Source: an uncultured Desulfobacter sp. (lineage in GTDB: Bacteria > Desulfobacterota > Desulfobacteria > Desulfobacterales > Desulfobacteraceae). From it: a stretch of DNA of 64,000 bases. The notes under the pieces were generated by a model. That model did not search any database. It saw only the letters and a program-made list of their open reading frames with translations, and was not told where the DNA came from. A program made the position numbers and the translations under genes. This document shows, piece after piece, positions 35,206-45,700 of this stretch; position 1 is the stretch's first letter; each line of letters opens with the position of its first letter. The stretch lies in contig NZ_OY761442.1 of the NCBI RefSeq assembly GCF_963664415.1, positions 558,001-622,000 on the forward strand, in the 5' to 3' direction.

Positions 35206-36240
35206 TCAGGCCGCTTTCTTCCACTCGTATCGATGATGTAATCCACCAATACGCGGCAAATCAATTATCTTGCATTTGCCGACAGATCTGGGTTGGATCG
35301 GCCGACCGTTGGGCGTATTTTTTCCAAGGCTCAAATGTGTTCTGTCGTTATGATAATATTGGAAATACGCGCAAAGAATGTTTTTCAGATGTCCTTGGTT
35401 CAATACGATGACATTGTTTGCACATTCTCGTCTGATCGAGCCGATCACCCGTTCAACAAAAGGGTTTTGCCAAGGGCTTTGCGGGACCGAGACCACTTCT
35501 TTGATGCCCATGTTTTTCACTCGATTTCGGAAAAAAACGCCATAGATTGCATCCCGATCCCGCATCAGATACTTCGGTGCCGTATCCCAGGGGAAGGCCT
35601 CCACGATCTGTTGGGTTGTCCACTCGGCCGTCGGATTTGAGGTTATATTGAAATGTACGACTTTGCGGCGGCTGTGGCTGAGGATCACCAGGACGAACAG
35701 AATATTAAAGGTGACTGTTGGAACAGTGAAAAAGTCAATCGAACACTTGTTAATATGATTTTTCAAGAAAGTCCGCCAGGTTTGAGACGGCTTTGAATTC
35801 GGCGGATGTCGGGGCATCAGGTTCGATACGGTTCGTTCGGAAACCTCGAACCCCAGGCTGAGCAATTCCCCATGAATCCTGGGCGCACCCCAGTTTGGAT
35901 TGGCTGCAGCCATCCTCCTGACCAGATCACGGATTTCACGACTGACTTGAGGCCTTCCCGGGCCTTTGGATTTGAATTTCCAGAAAAGTTTGAAACCCTT
36001 GCGATGCCAGTAGACAACAGTATCCGGCTTTACAATGATGAGAGATTTACGCCAAGGAGTCCAAATTCGGGAAAGCAAAACCCAGAAGAGCCGATCCACC
36101 ATTCGAATTTTCGGCCGCTTGTTCGTCCTTTTCATTACGGCCAATTGGTGGCGAAGCGCAAGGTTTTCGGCAGCGAGATTCGAAGTGACTTTGAACTTCA
36201 GCCATATGAATAAAACAAAATTTCCAAGCATTTTCATCAT
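35206..36240 (-). CDS. Integrase-core transposase (IS3/IS481-like)
   Basis: 344 residues, single frame. N-terminal basic helical region with LAAENLALRHQLAVMKRTNK, an HTH-like stretch (ANPNWGAPRIHGELLSLGFE) and an rve integrase core: D in CSIDFFTVPTVTF, D in LMRDRDAIYGVFF, E in NPFVERVIGSIRRECA. Such single-ORF transposases are common in deltaproteobacteria. I could not find matching terminal repeats, so the limits of the element remain open. The frame is intact and ends in a basic RYEWKKAA tail. Confidence 0.85.
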   Translation of the reverse strand: MMKMLGNFVLFIWLKFKVTSNLAAENLALRHQLAVMKRTNKRPKIRMVDRLFWVLLSRIWTPWRKSLIIVKPDTVVYWHRKGFKLFWKFKSKGPGRPQVSREIRDLVRRMAAANPNWGAPRIHGELLSLGFEVSERTVSNLMPRHPPNSKPSQTWRTFLKNHINKCSIDFFTVPTVTFNILFVLVILSHSRRKVVHFNITSNPTAEWTTQQIVEAFPWDTAPKYLMRDRDAIYGVFFRNRVKNMGIKEVVSVPQSPWQNPFVERVIGSIRRECANNVIVLNQGHLKNILCAYFQYYHNDRTHLSLGKNTPNGRPIQPRSVGKCKIIDLPRIGGLHHRYEWKKAA

Positions 36241-36362
36241 GACTCCAACTTGGCAGGCGCATACAAATTTGTCAATGATTTCAGAAAGTACGAATACTTG
36301 CGAAGGACACCATGTAACTCATGTCAGAAAAAATCTTTATTTTTGAAAGAGTTTATACTTTG

Positions 36363-36391
36363 TTGACACATCCTCTTTTGCGCCATAATAT
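36363..36391 (+). promoter_or_regulatory. Sigma-70 promoter of mazEF
   Basis: TTGACA at 36363-36368, a 17-bp spacer and TAATAT at 36386-36391: a near-consensus promoter 37 bp before the antitoxin start. Confidence 0.85.
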
Positions 36392-36427
36392 GTTAATACA
36401 ATGTTTCAACTTTCAAGGGAGGACGAA

Positions 36428-36688
36428 ATGACAGAACTGGTTATAAAAAAATGGGGCAATAGCTTGGCTGCCAGGATACCAAAAGTAATCGCTGATATGG
36501 TTCAGCTCGAAAAAGATCAGCCCGTTACCATTGAGGCGAAAGGCGGCAGGATTATTATTACCCCGATCCAGAAGAGAAAAGAGTATACGCTTGACGAACT
36601 TTTAGACCAATGTGATCCTAAGGATGTTGCCTTAGATGCTGAGGATAGATCATGGTTGAATGACAAGCCTGTAGGAAAGGAATGGTAA
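36428..36688 (+). CDS. MazE-type antitoxin (AbrB/SpoVT fold)
   Basis: 86 residues from the ATG at 36428, which has AGGGAGG 5 nt upstream; an upstream ATG at 36401 lacks this. The N-terminal 45 residues are the swapped-hairpin DNA-binding fold of MazE (ELVIKKWGNSLAARIPKVIA, VTIEAKGGRIIITP). The acidic C-terminal tail (DQCDPKDVALDAEDRSWLND) is the part that would block the MazF active site. It should bind and repress its own promoter. The stop overlaps the toxin start (TAATG). Confidence 0.93.
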   Translation: MTELVIKKWGNSLAARIPKVIADMVQLEKDQPVTIEAKGGRIIITPIQKRKEYTLDELLDQCDPKDVALDAEDRSWLNDKPVGKEW

Positions 36689-37041
36689 TGGCCGAAAAAT
36701 CGGAAAAACAGCAATATATTCCTAAACGTGGGGATCTTGTCTGGACAGACTTTGACCCTGCAGCCGGTCACGAACAGATGGGACATCGGCCGGCCCTGGT
36801 CCTTTCTCCTGCGGTTTTTAACAAAAAAACTTTGCTGGCGTTAGTAGCCCCGGTTACAAGCCGGGTTCGAGGTCATGGTTTTGAAGTAGCTCTAACTGGT
36901 AAAAAGATTTCTGGAGTTGTCCTTTGCCACCAAGTCAAGACAATTGATTTTGTGGAAAGAGGTTTGAAATTTGCTGAAAAGGCCCCGGCTTCTGCGGTAA
37001 GTGAATCCTTGGCTAAAGTAAGGGCTATTGTTTCGGAATAG
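36688..37041 (+). CDS. MazF-type mRNA interferase toxin
   Basis: 117 residues from the ATG at 36688, chosen since AGGAAAGG lies 7 nt upstream and the antitoxin stop shares its A; an ATG at 36682 is too close to that site. It has the PemK/MazF fold: YIPKRGDLVWTDFDPAAGHE (the loop with the conserved Asp), GHRPALVLSP, VAPVTSRVRGHGFEV and VLCHQVKTIDFVERG. MazF cuts single-stranded mRNA at short sites. The gene is complete and paired, so the module is likely active. Its position beside transposase remnants and a repeat fits horizontal transfer. Confidence 0.94.
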   Translation: MAEKSEKQQYIPKRGDLVWTDFDPAAGHEQMGHRPALVLSPAVFNKKTLLALVAPVTSRVRGHGFEVALTGKKISGVVLCHQVKTIDFVERGLKFAEKAPASAVSESLAKVRAIVSE

Positions 37042-37084
37042 GTGTGGACTTTTACCAGTTCGGACCTTTTTTTATCAAAAAAAT

Positions 37085-37215
37085 CCCCCAGACTTTCCTG
37101 TTACTCCAGAGCATTTCCAACACTAAAGCTCACCCTCTGGATTGAGGGTGTCCTGAGCACTGGAAAAAGAAGTGAGTGCCATTATTGACAGGCCTGTTGA
37201 CGACACATGATACCA
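37085..37215. repeat. 130-bp repeat, inverted copy of 50445-50580
   Basis: Read on the minus strand this matches 50445-50580: CAGGACACCCTCAATCCAGAG followed by GGTGAGC(T/G)TTAGTGTTGG, AAATGCTCTGGAGTAACAGG and, on the other side, TGTCGTC(A/G)A. It contains a 7-bp perfect hairpin CACCCTC/GAGGGTG. It lies just after mazF, and its partner lies just after the rhs locus, in opposite orientation. Confidence 0.65.
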
Positions 37216-37389
37216 TTATTGTGGTCTACTAAAAAAAATAAATTGGTAGGAACCGAAAACCCCAGGATACACGCAATAGTGATCGCCCGGTAAATACGTC
37301 CCTGGTATTCATATAACTAATTAATATATAAGAGCTAATAATATGAAGTCTATTAATTATGAGTCATTGATTAATTTTTAATATTTGCC

Positions 37390-37419
37390 TTGACAAAGAT
37401 CTTCCCCCCATCCTATACG
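37390..37419 (+). promoter_or_regulatory. Probable sigma-70 promoter of the rhs locus, cut off by an IS
   Basis: TTGACA at 37390-37395 and TATACG at 37414-37419 with an 18-bp spacer. About 20 bp on, the IS1634-like element begins. In the sequence without the IS, the first rhs-locus gene would start about 90 bp downstream. Confidence 0.55.
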
Positions 37420-37446
37420 ATGAATCGTAAAATTTTAGCTCTTTAT

Positions 37447-39332
37447 CTTACATTTCGCATGGATAAAAAATAATTTTTGCATTATCCTCAAAATGCATTG
37501 TTAAAACAGTCAAGTAGCCCGGAACTGCCACCAGCGGCCATGGAGGGTATTGTACACCTCACTGGGAATTTCTAAAAGTGAACAAACCTGCTCATGCAGA
37601 GAGTTGAGACCTTTTACCGCTGATTGAATGCAAATTCCGTTTTTGTTTATTTTTGAGTAATGGATATTTCGAAAGTAGTAACGGATGTTGCTCCAGGTCG
37701 GCTTTTTTGTATTCATTTTCTGAGGTAAAATTGGAAGCTGTTCTATCTCCTCTTTGGCCATGTTCATGCGGATTTTACGTTCGATAAGAGACACAATCAT
37801 CAAGGCTATAAAATACAAAAAAAGCATGGCCTCGATCCGTTTTTCTTTCTTAAGAAAAACCGGGGCTACTTCCAAAACCGTCTTTTTGGTATACATGCGT
37901 TTTTCAAGAAAGGGTTGGTTTTTGTATCTTTTCAAAACATCGCCAGCCTCTAAGGAAGTGTTGGTAATCAGGGGGAAAATTCCATCAGTCCTCGACGCTT
38001 CTAAAAGGGCTTTTTCATTAAGCTTCCATTCAATACTATGAGAATATGCCCATTTATTTTTGTATTCGCTTTTCCTTCGAGAAGGACGGCCAGGTGACAA
38101 TTTCACTCTGACTTGTTTACGTTCGGTGATAATTTTTACATCAATAAAGTCTTGGACACTTTTGCAAATGCTATCAACTGCTGTTTTAATTTCCTTCTTG
38201 GTTTTTAGATGATACGCGTTTAGCTTGGGTACTAACTCCTCCAATTGTGAAACAGCTTTATCTATCTTCTTTTGCCGGCGACCTTTGTCATCGTCTTGTT
38301 TTGCGCTGCTATGTACAAAAATAATGCGGTAACCTTTTTGCGTTGGTTCTGCCTCATAGGTTTTGTAGGTGTTGAGCTTATTTTTTTTGCGTGAACTTTC
38401 GGTAACAAAAACATGTTTCCATTCAGCATCATTTTTTTTCAAATACTGGTAAAATAGTTTCACCTCTTTACGGCCCTTTGGGACAATAGTGATGAATAAC
38501 CCGCCGTTTTTGTCGATGTGATCCAAGTTGTCCTGGCCGCAAAGCTTACAGTCGGCTACGTAAATAAACTGTTCCTTACCCAATAGTGCGCGTAGGCCAT
38601 TCCAGTTTGGAATATGGGTGACATCGTCGCAAGTGTTGCCATCAAAAAGTTCATAACTTAACGGCACATGGCCGTCGGAAGTGATATTCAGGCCAAATAC
38701 GACCTGTTTGCAATCAGGTCTGAAATCTTTGTTGTGGCCGTGTTTGAGTTTGACGGCCTGAGGATCGGGGTTGTCATATTTACCGATGAAGGTCACTGTG
38801 GTGCTGTCATTGTGGACTTCATCGGTCAGCAGATCATGGGTCGCAATTGCGTTAGCCGAGGCCTCTGTCATAAGCGAATGGCGGTCTGCCTCGAAAAGGG
38901 CAGAAAGGGATCTGGCTAACCGGTCATCATTGAACAGCTTTGCTTCAACCGGTTCTGCAGCAAGATCGTCGGAGTACTTGGCCAACCAATCCTGAATTTT
39001 ATATAATGGCTTATTTTCACAAATGATATTTGCCGTAAGGACACATAGGCTTTCTGCATGTTCAGCCAGGCTGTTAGGTGCCCCGGGGACATACTTGGTA
39101 AAAAGATTGAACAGATGAAGTTCATCCATATAATGCTTGACCATTGGCAGAACATCAACCTGGTTGAACTGTGCTTCAAATTGTTCCATAACACCCCCTC
39201 TTGTTGAGTTTAAGGGAGTTATAAAACAATTTAGAGTGAAAGTCTAGATTTTTTATATCTTATTGATATTACAATGCATTATTGGTCGTTCTTAAAATAT
39301 TGATAATTATTTTTACCCATGCGAAATGTAAG
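37447..39332 (-). mobile_element. IS1634-like element in the leader of the rhs locus
   Basis: 1,886 bp. Inverted ends CTTACATTTCGCATGGATAA (left) and CTTACATTTCGCATGGGTAA (right, read inward). A 6-bp target duplication CTTTAT flanks it (37441-37446 and 39333-39338). It contains one transposase gene on the minus strand. It lies between the probable promoter at 37390 and the first gene of the rhs locus. Confidence 0.9.
37510..39189 (-). CDS. IS1634-family transposase
   Basis: 559 residues, normal for IS1634/IS4-like transposases. The DDE core is indicated by the first Asp in DEVHNDSTTVTFIGKY, a second in EQFIYVADCKLCGQDN and the C-terminal E-containing helices LFLYFIALMIVSLIERKIRM (the Y-x-x-Rx3-E-x6-K-like region). 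An N-terminal segment with helical repeats (VKHYMDELHLFNLFTKYV) precedes the core. The frame is intact. Only 13% related in appearance to the other IS1634-like transposase at 54931; they share motifs, not close sequence (judged by eye, not aligned). Confidence 0.88.
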   Translation of the reverse strand: MEQFEAQFNQVDVLPMVKHYMDELHLFNLFTKYVPGAPNSLAEHAESLCVLTANIICENKPLYKIQDWLAKYSDDLAAEPVEAKLFNDDRLARSLSALFEADRHSLMTEASANAIATHDLLTDEVHNDSTTVTFIGKYDNPDPQAVKLKHGHNKDFRPDCKQVVFGLNITSDGHVPLSYELFDGNTCDDVTHIPNWNGLRALLGKEQFIYVADCKLCGQDNLDHIDKNGGLFITIVPKGRKEVKLFYQYLKKNDAEWKHVFVTESSRKKNKLNTYKTYEAEPTQKGYRIIFVHSSAKQDDDKGRRQKKIDKAVSQLEELVPKLNAYHLKTKKEIKTAVDSICKSVQDFIDVKIITERKQVRVKLSPGRPSRRKSEYKNKWAYSHSIEWKLNEKALLEASRTDGIFPLITNTSLEAGDVLKRYKNQPFLEKRMYTKKTVLEVAPVFLKKEKRIEAMLFLYFIALMIVSLIERKIRMNMAKEEIEQLPILPQKMNTKKPTWSNIRYYFRNIHYSKINKNGICIQSAVKGLNSLHEQVCSLLEIPSEVYNTLHGRWWQFRAT

Positions 39333-39397
39333 CTTTATACAAAAAGTTTGCCTTTCCATACAGGCATTGTTAATCGTTCTATTTTTGGAGACCCGCA

Positions 39398-39730
39398 ATG
39401 ATTGCAGACCAATTCAGGATATTTTTTTTAATGCCACTGGCGATAACTCTTCTGTTTGTCTCTATCGCTTCAGCCGGAACCATAACCTGTGAATACGATG
39501 ATCTGAATCGGATTGTGAAGATGGAAAAAGCTGAAGATTACATCATTGAGTATTCTTACGATGATGCAGGAAACCGTACCCAAACCATAACCCAGGTTCA
39601 AAACCCTGTGTTTGACCATGACCATGACAGTGATATTGACGGTGCAGATCTGCAAAATTTTATTTTATACTTCAGTGGGTCAGATCAGGATCTATTTGAT
39701 TTTTCCCAGATTTTCGGCACTCAAAATTAA
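39398..39730 (+). CDS. Small secreted YD-repeat protein with Asp-rich calcium-type loop
   Basis: 110 residues; signal peptide about 1-27 (ending ASAG). Two YD-type repeats follow (CEYDDLNRIVKMEKAEDYII, EYSYDDAGNRTQTITQ), as in RHS proteins. The C-terminal part has DHDHDSDIDGADLQNFILYF, a dockerin/EF-hand-like calcium loop. It lies 18 bp upstream of the large rhs gene on the same strand and probably forms one transcript with it. It might be a secreted partner or a remnant of another rhs gene. It is the first gene after the IS1634-like insertion. Confidence 0.7.
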   Translation: MIADQFRIFFLMPLAITLLFVSIASAGTITCEYDDLNRIVKMEKAEDYIIEYSYDDAGNRTQTITQVQNPVFDHDHDSDIDGADLQNFILYFSGSDQDLFDFSQIFGTQN

Positions 39731-39748
39731 ACTCCCGGAGGCGGAACC

Positions 39749-42700
39749 ATGCTTACGTCCTTTGACAGGAAGAATATTTCCCAAAAAAATATCCCTTTTC
39801 AAATAAAAAAATCGTTCACTCTTTGTTTTGCCTGGTTATGGCTTATCTTTTTGGGAAGTTTAATCCTGAATTTTATTGTTCCCACCAGACCTTTGGCCCA
39901 TGCAGACGTTTCCGGACCAGGTTGGGCAGATATTAAGGGGCCAGCGGTTACGCCTGAACAGGCAAGAGCGTATTACAACCAAAAAAAGAGTGAAAAATCC
40001 CTGCTAACCACTGCCTTATCTGTGGAAGAAAGTTCCGCAGAAGAGATCACCTCCGAAATTGTTGAATTGGCGCGCGGCCTGAACCACGATCCCAAACTGA
40101 TTTACGAGTATGTCCGGAACCATGTGGATTATGTTCCCTATTTCGGCTCGCTGAAAGGTGCGGCCATGACGTATTTCGACGGAGCCGGCAATGACTTTGA
40201 CCAGGCTTCTTTGATGATCGCCCTTCTCAGGGAAAGCGGATACCAGGCCCAATACGTATACGGCAGAATGCTGATTCCCTATTACGGAGGAAACGATAAT
40301 CAGGATATGCAGCATTGGCTGTCAGTGGACGGCAATGCAGGCCTGATCCTCCAGGTATTGTACAACGGCGGGATTTCCGCCGATACTTACGGATCTTACT
40401 GCCGTATGGACAGGGTATGGGTCCGTGCAGTTATTGATGGAAACACCTATGTATTTGACCCGGCATTCAAGGCGTATAAAACCACTTTGGGGATAAATCT
40501 TTCCGACGCCATGGAATATGACCGGTCATCCCTGCTTTCGGCTGCAGGCGGATCCCTGGGCACCGACTATATTGCGGGTATGAATGAAACAAGCCTTAAT
40601 AATCTGTTGACGGCCTATTCCGGGAATCTGTCCGCTTTTATCCGGGATAATTATCCCAATGCATCCATGGAAGAGATCATCGGCGGCAGGGAAATCATAC
40701 CTGAATATCTGGATGAACTGCCCACAAGTCTGAGATTCACTATTTATTCCCAGGACACCCCATGGGATGAAATCCCGGAAGAATACAGCCATACCGTCAC
40801 CATCCTGCACGGTGGCATCAATATAACAAAAGAGATTGCAAGCCTGGGGGGCAAACGGCTCTCTTTATCCTACCAGGATCAGGATACTGCCGGAAGTGCC
40901 ATGGCAGCTTCTTCAACAGGTCCCCCGCTGCTTTTAACAAACGCATCCGCAAAATTGCCTGCTGTTTTCATAGCAGAGCCTTCCTTGGTCGAAACAGGCC
41001 GGCCTGCCGATTCAGTCCTTTCACCGGGCATGCAGGTAACGGCTCCGGACATTGAGGGCAGCGACATGGTAAGCGCGCTGGGAACGTCCAGTCAGAATTT
41101 CGGGCGAATCTACCCGCCTTCGGTGGGGGCAAGTTCGACTTCGGCAACATGGAGCCCATCTGCCCCCGGCAGCAATACTGTGACCATTCAGCTTGTGGTA
41201 AGCCTGACAAGCAACCCACAGAGTGCTTTTACCATCACCGCCGGGGCGGGAACCCATAATCTGGCACCGGGGAAAGGCGTCAATGTTACGGTCAAATTCT
41301 CCAACAGCGGACAGTCGGCGGGCACCAAAACCGGCCAAATGAGGTTTCAGTGGAAATACAGCGGATCCGTTATCGGAACCGACTATATCAACCTGACCGG
41401 CGTTGTGGCCAATGCACCGGACATTTCCATTGGAGGCGTCAATTTCGGACAGTCTATTTTGAACGAACCCCGCACGGCCACTGCCACACTGACGAACAAC
41501 GGATCGAAATCCTTATCACTGACAAGCAACATTGTATTATCAACAGGGAATACCGGCAGATTTCAGATCACATCCAATTACGGAACCGGAACCCTTGCCG
41601 CAGGCGCCGCAAGAAATATGGGTGTTAAGTATAAAGCAGATGTCCGGGGCTCACACGCTACAGGCATGGCCCTTGCCTTCACCTATGACAGCTTGCCTTA
41701 TACCTGGACCTATTCCAATGTTCTGGCCGGAAGCACCCATTACGCTGCTGATCTGACAGGATCATACAATCCTCCCGCCTGGCAGACATATATAGGCAAC
41801 AGCAAATCCGGCAACTGTATTCTCAAAAACTCAGGAAGCTTAAACCTGTCTGTCACAAGCCTTGAAATCGCGGGCACGGACGCGGCACGGTTTGAACTTA
41901 CAGGCAATACATCAGCGGGCACGCTCTCTTCCGGGCAGGAACGGGAAATTGAAGTTGAATACAAGGGTGACAGCGTGGGAAGCCATACGGCGTCCGTGCG
42001 CGTTAATTTTTCATATGACGGACGGGCAAGCTATATTGATTTTTCCCTATCCGGACAAACCCTTGAAACGCCATTGGCCCAGCTCTGGCTTGACGACACC
42101 CTTATCGCAGAAGAGACCGCACCGGTCACCGGCACGGACCTGGATTATATGTTTTTATCTATAGACCATCCCTATCCAGGGAAAGACGGAACATATGGGG
42201 ACCAGGAACCTGTCAAGTATCCAATGAAAAGGGAATCCGGCAATTATTATACGATTATATACGATTTCGGAAGCAGCCATGACGGGCGGCTTTTAGACAA
42301 ACGCCAGCGGAAAATGGCCGGTTACAGGATATCCGGATTTTCAGACGATTCCCGGCAGGTGCTCACCGAAACTCTCAATGTCATGGGTACATCCTGGATG
42401 CGGGATACCAATCTTAACCATAAACTTCTCAGTGAAATTGCAGGTGTTTTGTCTGTCGATCACCACAGATTCGGTGTCGTGGCCCAGGAACAAGGATACT
42501 ATATTGACGTTAAAGCCCAGCAAAGCGCAAGTATTTCCAGAACAGGCAACAGCGATGCCGGAGACGCCTTGTTTAAAGCGACCAATTTTATGGACAGCGC
42601 TCTGGAACACGGGGTTCTCGAACAGATGCAGGTCAACCGTCCGGCTGTCTCCACGGTCAAGCTGATGCAGCTGGCCAACGATGACGGGGATAAGATCTTC

Positions 42701-45700
42701 CTTGTAAACGATACCAACTACGATGCCATTGAACCTGAGCTTACCGGATACAGTGATGATGATAAAACCGGTTTTGCAGCTGACGTTGTTAAAGGAACTA
42801 TCTTTATTTTGCCCCAAAACGCACAGATCGGATTACAGGAATGGGCCGGCAAGGGATACATATCATATTTCGAAGACGGCGATTCCAAAAGCTGCGGTAT
42901 GATTATCGGCGGGGGGTATTACGGTGGTTTTGCCGGCAGCAATGTACCGCTTGATGTTGCACCGGTGGTTGCAGAATCCAATAACTCGACCAATTCAAAG
43001 CTTACCCAGCTCAAAGACCTCATGAGCGATCCGGTTGATATGGTCACAGGTCATTTTATGTACAACAACACGGACCTTGCCCTGTCCGGCGGTGCCGGGG
43101 GCCTTGCCTTCAAAAGAACCTATTTTGGCGGCAATCACCATATAGACGGCGTCCTGGGGTTTGGCTGGGCCCACAACTATAATCTCTATGCGGAAGTCCA
43201 TTCAAACTCTGAAGCCGGCCTTGGCTGCCGTCTGCCGACCGATACAGCACCCATGATGGCGGCATCGGTTGCGATCCTGGATCTTATGACAGGCGATCCC
43301 GGGGTAAAAGAGTGGGCAACCTCCTCTCTCATTGGTAAATGGGGCATGGACCAGCTGATTGACAATGCCGTGTCCCTTCACCTGGAATCAGATCTTCTCA
43401 CCTATATCCGCCTGCCGGACGGGTCTTTTGCCAAGCCACCCGGCGTAAACGCCACCCTGACCCTGACCAGCGGACAGTACCGGATGGAAGAACGGTTTGA
43501 CCGGGTTATCCAGTTCAATGCCGACCACCGTGCCGGTACCATCACCGATGCTGACGGCAACACCGTTGATTTTACCTACACCAACGGCAAAGTATCCTCG
43601 GTTTCCGACAGCTTTAACCACGCCCTGACCATGGGGTATACCGGGGATCTCCTCACATCGGTAAGCGATTCCGCCGGCCGCAGCGTTTCGTTCGGCTATG
43701 CAGACGGCAATCTGACCTCATACACAGACCCAGACGGCAAGGTCTGGGACTACGGGTATATTGACGACCACAAACTGGAAACCCTGCAAAACCCGGAAGG
43801 CATCACCACCGTCATCAACATTCATGACGCCCTGGGCCGGGTCATGACCCAGACCGTGCCCCGCCAGACCGGCGATACCACCTATAACCTCTATTATTCA
43901 GGCTACCGGAGCGTGGAAGAGGACAGCCAGGGCAACCGGGCCATATCCCGCTATGACCGCAAAAAACGGCTCATTGCTTCGGAAGACGCCCTGGGCCACA
44001 CCACCGGTTACACCTATGACGGCCAGAACCATGTTGTTGCCACAACTGACCCCAGGGGCAATACCACAAATTATGAATATGACGGCAACAACAACCTTGT
44101 CCGCACCGTCAATGCCCTGGGCGAGGAAACGCTCAACACCTATGATGCCCGGTTCCGGCTCACGGATATCACCGACAACCTGGGCCATGTGACCCATAAC
44201 GATTATGATTCAGAACACCACCTGGAAAAGACTACGGTCTGGCCTGAATCCGGCCAGGCTATTGAGACCTCTGCCACATTCTATTCCAACGGCCTGCCCC
44301 ATACGTCAACAGACGGCCGGGGCATTGTCACGACCCTGACCTATGACAATTACGGCAACCCGGATACCAGCCAAACCGCCTCAGCCCCTGCCGTTGATTA
44401 TAACTATAACGGCATCGGGCTCATGACCGGCCTGACCGACCAGGGCGGGTCCGCCACCTCTTTTGTCTATGATGACAGGGGACTGCTTCAAACCCGGACA
44501 GACCCCTTTTTGAACGCCATGTCCATCACCTATTACGATGATGGTAAAATAAACACCATAACCGACCGGAACAACGACACGGTGACATACACATATACGG
44601 ATTCCGGTAAGCCCGACACTGTGGCCTTCCCGTCAGGAACACCCACAACTTACACCTATGACACCCGGGACAATCTCATCCAAATGCAGGACAGCCTGGG
44701 CACAACAACCTTTGACTATGATGCCGTCAACCGCCTGATATCCAAAACAGATGCCGGCGGGTTCTCGGTTGCCTACACCTTTGATGAAGCCGGCAACCTT
44801 GCCACACTCACCTATCCGGGCAACAAGACCGTAACCTACACCTATGACGAGCTGAACCGCCTGAAAACCGTTACGGACTGGATGGACAGGACCGCCACCT
44901 ATGACTATGATCCCGCAGGCCGCCTTGAATCCCTGACCCAGTTTAACGGAACGGTAATTACCTATAGTTACGACAATGCCAACCGCCTTACCGGCCTTGA
45001 CAATCTCACCGCTTCAGGTGGGGATGCCATCGCTACCTACCGGTTTACCCTGGACGGAAACGGCAACCGCACCCAAATCACAAGTGACGTGCCCCTTGAT
45101 CCCGATCTTACCGCAACCACCAGATCGTTCACCATCAGCACCACGGGCAACCAGATAGAGAGCGACGGCACCAACACATTTACATATGACGATGAAGGCC
45201 AGCTCATCGCAGCCTACGGCAACACCTTAACCTTTGACCCCGAACACCGGCTGACATCCATTGCCGGGAGCACAACCCACCAGTTCAAATACGACGGTGC
45301 CGGAAACCGCCTGGAAGTAGACCGTGACGGCATCATCACCCGGTACATTTATGATGCTTCGGGCAACCTGCTTGCCGAGGCTGACGCGTCAAACCAGATC
45401 CGGCGCTACTATATCTACGGCGCAGGCCTTTTGGCCATGGTGGAACCAACCGGCACCATGTACTGCTACCATTTTGACGCCACCGGCCACACCGTGGCCC
45501 TGACCGACAACACCAAAACCATAGTCAATGCTTATGCCTACACCCCGTTCGGCACCATTGCCAACCAGCAGGAAAATGTGGTACAGCCTTTCAAGTTTGT
45601 GGGGCAATACGGCGTCATGGCCGAGGAAAACGGCTGGTACTACATGCGGGCCAGATATTATGACCCGGCCATGGGCAGGTTCATCTCCGAAGATCCTTTG

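Noticed and set aside
37085..37215. Possible attC site in the 130-bp repeat (AGCGTTAGTG with hairpin)
   Set aside because: The R''-type AAC box expected on the other side of the stem is missing in both copies, so it is reported only as a repeat.
43388..44197. Long antisense ORFs in the RHS cores
   Set aside because: They recur in both core copies and reflect the GC-rich repetitive coding strand; no independent gene evidence.
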